The notes beneath the pieces are model-generated. The model saw only the letters and a list, made by a program, of their open reading frames with translations, did no database searches and was not told where the DNA came from. Below, in pieces: positions 34,138-64,000 of a stretch of 64,000 bases of DNA. The stretch's first letter is position 1, and each line of letters begins with the position of its first letter. The position numbers and the translations under genes were made by a program. This stretch comes from Gadus chalcogrammus (taxonomy: Eukaryota; Chordata; Actinopteri; Gadiformes; Gadidae). Location: positions 9,212,752-9,276,751 of the forward strand of contig NC_079418.1 in the NCBI RefSeq assembly GCF_026213295.1, in the 5' to 3' direction.

Positions 34138-35214
34138 CGATAGGTCCATGTTTCCAGGAAGTCCACACAAGTCGATTACCGGCTACCGTTAATAATTTAA
34201 TAGAGGCGCCAACTAATTCATCTCAAAGGGGACCTTTTATTTATTTTCGACTTTTATGACCTATAAACGTTGTTATAATGATTGATAGTCATGTTTAACC
34301 ATACACAAAAAACTATGTAGATTTTCGGGAAATTCTTCCTCTCATCTGGGCGATTTCAGCATTCTCTGTCAACTTTCGGTTTCGTCCTTTTCCGCCCCCT
34401 CGCCCCCCTCCTGCCAACCCAACTCCGTTGTGATTGGTTACCTTAATTGAAGCGCGCGCAGGCAGATTTGACCAGGCATATGGGGGCGCGGCAGGAGTGC
34501 CTCTACGTAGATGATTTCCTGGAAATGTGAACAAGTGAATCGCAAATGTTGTCCCGAGTGTTTAGCGCTCTGCACAGCCACCTCAGACTGTCAGCAGGGA
34601 ATACGTCGAAATGCATGTACGTCATTATTTGACACTTTAGTACACTATTACACTATTATACTAAATAAAATATTTAGTATCTTAAGTAGGCTAATTGTCT
34701 TGTGTGGATTTCCTGGAAAGGTAAGGCTTCACGGTAAGGCACAGACTTGGAAAACAGTCTTATTTAATAAACTCGCCTAAACTAAATACGCTAACTAAGT
34801 TGTTGATGCTTTGTTTTATGGGTAAAGGGCAAGTGAATTTGGAAACCTTCACACTGCCCCTAGCCAGTAACATGGAAGCCATTTGGGCCGTTGCATTCGC
34901 GGGCAAGCTATATACTCGATAATCAACGAAAAAGGTGTCTGGAGGACTTATTTTGTGGGTCTTCATGCCGAAAAAGACCCTGGGTTCAATTTTCTCCGGA
35001 ATTACATTTTATCGTATTTTATGCGGTAGTCTTTGTTGTCTAACACAGCAATTCCCAATCCGGTCAGTGGAACAGCTAGAACCGGACTTTGAAATATTTC
35101 CAGAAAAAGAAAAAACTACTTTTGTGTGTGAATCTCAGTTGAGTTAATATTTACTTTATATTATTCCATTGTAAAATGGAGCCTGAGACTCGTTTCCCGA
35201 AATAGACGTCCTTC

Positions 35215-35236
35215 AAAAAGGGGGGGGGGGGGGGGG
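35215..35236. repeat. Poly-G run
   Basis: Seventeen G residues follow an A-rich segment. Such runs are error-prone and mark no gene feature here. Confidence 0.9.
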
Positions 35237-35459
35237 ACTTAACCTCGTGGGCTCAGGTGACGGTAACTACCGTAACAAAGGCGGGACCGGGACCCCTCGC
35301 GCTTGGGACAGAAAGTGCATTTCAGTGATTCTATATTCATATTTACATCGTCATATTCAGGTTTGGCGCGTGACTTGCGATCACACACACACGCATACAG
35401 GTGAAGGCGCGATCCCGCGCCTCCATGTAAACATTGACGTCTCGTGGCTCCTCGTCGCT

Positions 35460-36090
35460 TCAAAGGGCCGACTGTTTCCCGCCGTCTCTGAGCTGCGGGG
35501 AGACAACATCAAACAATCAACACACCGGGGCTCGCGCCGAATTCAAACCATGGTCTTCCTGCCCTCGCTCGTGCTCGTGCGGCTGTCTCACTCACCGCTT
35601 TCCTCTGGTCGCTGAGGCAGAACGTGCAGATGGGTCTCAGCGAGGAGCCGCACGCGCCGACGGAGCCCTGGTACCGTAGACAGGGCCGCCGCTCCTCGCG
35701 CTCCTCCTCCCCCGCCCCGAGGAACAGCACGTTGGCCAGGTGCGCGATGTAGCCGGACGCCAGCCGCAGCGTCTCGATCTTGGACAGCTTCCGGTCCGCG
35801 GGCTCCGTGGGGATGAGCTCGCGCAGCGCGGTGAACGCCGTGTTCACGCTGTGGGTCCGCTCCCGCTCCCGGGCGTTCGCCGCCTGCCGTTGCTTGGTGA
35901 CGCCCGGCAGGTGACTGCTGCCGTCGATCCCCCCGCCCACCGCCGCCCTCCTCCGGGAGGGGTCTCTGGCGTCTGTGCCTCCGCCGCCAACGCCCGTGGA
36001 CTCGTCGGAGCCGTCGCCGCTGTCTGAGTCATCCGAGTCGGACGGGAAGCCGTCCGGTTGCGCGCCTGCGTCTCTACCCGTGGCTTTCAT
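35460..36090 (-). CDS. bHLH transcription factor of the paraxis/scleraxis (Tcf15/Scx) family
   Basis: Two exons on the minus strand: 36090-35596 (165 codons, ATG in an ACC-ATG context) and 35492-35460 (ten codons and TGA), joined by a 103-bp GT-AG intron. The product is 175 residues. An acidic Ser/Asp-rich N-terminus ([14 protein letters not shown]) precedes the bHLH at about residues 65-122: basic region [20 protein letters not shown], then helix-loop-helix [20 protein letters not shown] and [13 protein letters not shown] conserved [11 protein letters not shown] near the end of exon 1 is the family's second signature. The short tail [11 protein letters not shown] recalls the scleraxis C-terminus, while [11 protein letters not shown] is closer to paraxis. 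It lacks the usual MxFAxLRP start of both. Family members dimerise with E proteins, bind E-boxes and pattern somites or tendon. Exact orthology is unresolved. Confidence 0.85.
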
Positions 36091-36373
36091 GGTTGGCTTC
36101 GAGTCGACTGTGCCCGGGTGGGAGCGCGCGGAAAGGCGCCTGACAGGCAACGGCCCATGACCGCGAGCTGGAGTGAAAATAGCACCTGCGGGCAGCAGCT
36201 GCCGCGCGATCCGGTGACCGTGGGGGGCTCGCGCTGCGCGTCGCGTTGGCAGATCAGTGCCATGTCTAGAGTGACGGGTCCTTTCTTGGTCGCCAGGACG
36301 CGGGGTTTCGGGAGGGAGAACAGGTGGGGGGCGGGATAGGAGGACACCTGTCGCGATCCGGGGAGAGCGACGG

Positions 36374-36384
36374 AATAAATATAA
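36374..36384 (-). promoter_or_regulatory. TATA-like box upstream of the bHLH gene
   Basis: On the minus strand TTATATTTATT lies about 290 bp before the start codon, within a GC-rich CpG-containing stretch (about 36090-36460). A CACCTG E-box is nearby (about 36345). Position and context suit a promoter; no transcript evidence exists. Confidence 0.35.
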
Positions 36385-36599
36385 CGACGCGGGTCCCCCT
36401 GCCTCCCGTGCGGAATTGACGCAGCGCGCGGGTCTAAATATGCCCCTACTTGACGTGACACGCTGCCGTCAGAACCTCTGACCTTAGATCCCGTTGGTTG
36501 CTGTTCTCAATTCTGAATCGATGAAACATAGGTTATTTTTATGTTTTTTATTTGTAGTTTAAACGCGTATTTACATGGTATCCCTGAACATATTCATAA

Positions 36600-37170
36600 C
36601 TTTTAGAGTGAAACATTAAGTTGACAGGACTTTTATAGTGAAGAGAGCTGGCAGAGGACTTTTACAGCGAAAAAATTTGTTGACAGAAAACTTTCATTGT
36701 GAAAACATCAGTTGAAAGAGGACTTTTGTAGTGAAAACATGAAGGTGAAAGGACTTTTATTGTGAAAACATAGTTGACAGGACTTCTATAGTGGAAAAAG
36801 AGTTGACAGAGGACTTTTATCGTGAAAAAATGAGTTGACAGAACTTTCATAGTGAAAACATGAGTTGAACGAGGACTTTTATAGTGAAAAGAAAGTTGAC
36901 AGAGGACTTTTATAGTGAAAACCTGAGGAGTTGACAGAGGTCGTTTATAGTGAAAACAAAGATGACAGAGGACTTCTATAGAGAAAACATGAAGCTTTGA
37001 CAGGACTTTTATAGTGAAAACAAGAGTTGACAGTACTTTTATAGTGAAAGAAATGAGTTCATAGAGAACCTTCGTTGTGATAACTTGAAGCTTTGACAGG
37101 ACTTTTAAAGTGAAAGCATAAAACTTTGACAAGACTTTTATCATGAGAACAGAGTAGACAGTGGTTGCAG
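36600..37170. repeat. ~30-bp minisatellite between the bHLH gene and gpr180
   Basis: About 18 diverged units share TTGACAGAGGACTTTTATAG and TGAAAACATGA. Because the unit is often a multiple of three, it yields a 178-codon minus-strand frame of repeated KVLS motifs, which is not credible as a gene. Confidence 0.92.
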
Positions 37171-37434
37171 GTCCTCCTGATTGGCTGATTTTCTCCACCT
37201 CACAGAATATTCAGTCTTGGTGAACACACTAGCTGCAGCTAAAAGCCAATCCTTAAATATTATAATCCATCCTTCCTGATCGAGTTTGCCGCTGTACTCT
37301 CATCAGTATGAATGGGGGGGGGGACTGTTTCACGGGGGAGAGAGAGAGAGGGAGATAACAGACGGTCCTCCCTCTCCTCACCTGCAGGACTTTAACCCCT
37401 TCTGAACAACCTCTGCAGGCGAGGGTCAGGGCCC

Positions 37435-50345
<12,911 letters not shown>

Positions 50346-50349
50346 ATAC

Positions 50350-50781
50350 CCCCTCGCTGGGAAACCGAGCCACGAACACATTCGTGTAACCACTTTATAC
50401 TTGTACATATTTCCCTGAGTGTCGTCCTATTTAGACCGCTACACGAACAGCCATCCACAACAGGAACACCGACTTCACCGGACCAACACGTTGAGTGTAC
50501 GTGTCGTGTAATCCATCCGGTGCAAGAGCTGGCGGGACACGAGGACTGGAAGCCAATCAGAAAAGGGATGACGGAGAAGGACCTTGGCGGTTAACGCCCC
50601 CCTTTCTACGTGTCAACACTGCCGCAACCGCGCGGAAACTGTCGCGAAACAAACCCTAAAAAACAGTACAACAGAGCCCGGGAGTGTGACACTCATGTAA
50701 TGCTAACAGCGGCAAGAAAACGAAGTCAAGGGTCGTTTTTTTCGGACGGTAGAGCCCGATGTGTACGGACCGTAACGAAAA
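50350..50781. promoter_or_regulatory. Shared divergent promoter region of gpr180 and tgds
   Basis: The start exons of the two genes point away from each other across about 430 bp, which contain a CpG-bearing stretch (CGTGTCGTGTAATCC, AACCGCGCGGAAACTGTCGC) and no clear TATA box. Mammalian GPR180 and TGDS have the same head-to-head order. The exact transcription starts are not visible. Confidence 0.6.
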
Positions 50782-62897
<12,116 letters not shown>

Positions 62898-63415
62898 TTC
62901 AGTGTTTCTTACTTCATCAGAAGGAAGATGAGCTTTATCTGACTCAACTCAAAAAAGCAGCAAGTTCGATTCTACATGTGTTTTTACCAAGTCATTCAAG
63001 AAAGGGTTTTTATATTTATACATTTTTCCAAAGGCGATATATTATACCACCAGATGTGAGTGAGACCAGGTCCGAACCTCCTGGAAACTGACTTATGAAG
63101 TCGGCAAGATATCTAGGCGGACACGCCCACTTGTGATGTCAGAAGAGTCCGATCACACTCATAACAAACAATACGGTTCGTCACCTTTAAGGAATTCACA
63201 GATGCTTTGTAGTTCAAACTGAACATTTTACTTTTGGGCCAAAACCTTGGGGCCAGTTTTATCTGAATAATTGCCCGACGGGAACTTATAAAGAATACAA
63301 AGAAATGTCTGGGTTTTGATTCAAATCGTTTGATTACATTGTAAAGACTATTTTTGTACTGTAAAATATTTGCATTCCGTTTGTGGTTGACAAAAATAAA
63401 CACAAAATTAATAAC
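62898..63415 (+). other. tgds: tgds 3' UTR with MITE and polyadenylation signal
   Basis: Non-coding sequence follows the stop. A palindromic TTAA MITE copy (about 63035-63195) lies inside it. AATAAA is at 63395-63400. The element would therefore be transcribed as part of the mRNA. Confidence 0.6.
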
Positions 63416-64000
63416 TGACAGAATTGATCGTTATGTGACGAACTTGATAGAAAAAAGACAAACCCATACGTTACATTTTCAAAACCAAACCTTTAATTAT
63501 AAAATGATGATAAAACACGCACATATTTAAGTGTTGCACAGAGGGCTAAACTAATACATCAAGCACTAATCTACGAAGGGGGCGCTTGTTTTGGTGGCCT
63601 GTGCCTCCCTGGAGGCGGGCAAGTCTGATCGACTGACATTTATAAATATTAAAAGGTGACATATTACACCACCAGGTGTGAGTGATGGACACACTCAAAA
63701 CATGGAACAGCTTTAGGTTGAGGGTTTTAATTGAGCACGCCTCGCAAAATGAATCCTTGTCTTTGTTTGCTATCCTGCTGTAGTGTCTTTGCAATTTTTT
63801 CATTTGTGTATTTGTCAGTGCACATTACATACACAATTATCACAGTCCATGCCCTAACATTTTGTGTAGATGTGTTGCATAGGTTTCAAGCCAGTTGGCT
63901 AATTTGTAACCCCAGTACCCGGTCAGGCAAACCTAATAGATACTCCAAATATAATTTTTCAAAGAACTACATAGTAGTGCGAGTTAGTCATGCAGCCGAT
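63416..64000. other. Intergenic end of window
   Basis: No gene is recognised. A fragment of the Angel-like MITE (TATTACACCACCAGGTGTGA) lies at about 63660-63690. The minus-strand frame at 63546-63803 is a shadow without motifs. Confidence 0.5.

Noticed and set aside
36662..37198. 178-codon minus-strand frame of KVLS-type repeats
   Set aside because: Produced by a ~30-bp minisatellite whose unit is near a multiple of three; irregular units and no homology.

Overview
The window is eukaryotic, from a ray-finned fish. It holds split vertebrate genes with GT-AG introns and AATAAA signals, teleost-type DNA transposons (hAT, PIF/Harbinger, TTAA-target elements), L2 and DIRS retroelements, and very dense AC/GT, AG/CT and minisatellite tracts. 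The extreme dinucleotide density resembles that reported for gadiform (cod-like) fishes; that placement is inference.

Layout. (1) 1-6 kb is a transposon-rich 5' flank: a CT microsatellite, a hAT element with 8-bp target duplications, and a TTAA-flanked element carrying four GC-rich hairpin units. (2) 6.1-22.9 kb is a complete bzw1 gene (+): 11 coding exons, 419 codons, no frame breaks, one GC-AG intron, and introns full of MITEs, hAT and L2 remnants and minisatellites. (3) 22.9-30.9 kb is a nested block. A full-length DIRS1-type tyrosine-recombinase retrotransposon (24232-30217) with both inverted repeats and an internal complementary region sits inside a TTAA-target element, which is apparently inside a third MITE. 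(4) 31-35.4 kb is mostly foldback MITEs, with one isolated plausible exon at 32543-32628. (5) 35460-36090 (-) is a compact two-exon bHLH gene of the paraxis/scleraxis family. (6) 37.5-50.4 kb (-) is gpr180, about ten exons spread among simple repeats. (7) 50782-62897 (+) is tgds, 12 coding exons, head to head with gpr180. The gpr180-tgds divergent pair is also the arrangement in mammals.

Points worth attention: the architecturally intact DIRS element; many one-base frame discrepancies confined to gpr180 and the first three tgds exons (37.5-52 kb), which look like consensus errors rather than decay; two GC-AG introns; tgds splice acceptors embedded in tandem repeats, including a minisatellite that repeats an acceptor about 13 times; one minisatellite motif spread over four tgds introns; and several nested insertions with clean target duplications, one with a matching empty site. 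No convincing tRNA, rRNA, CRISPR or bacterial-type system is present. Exon limits were read by eye from splice signals and from remembered family sequences, so untranslated ends are not resolved.
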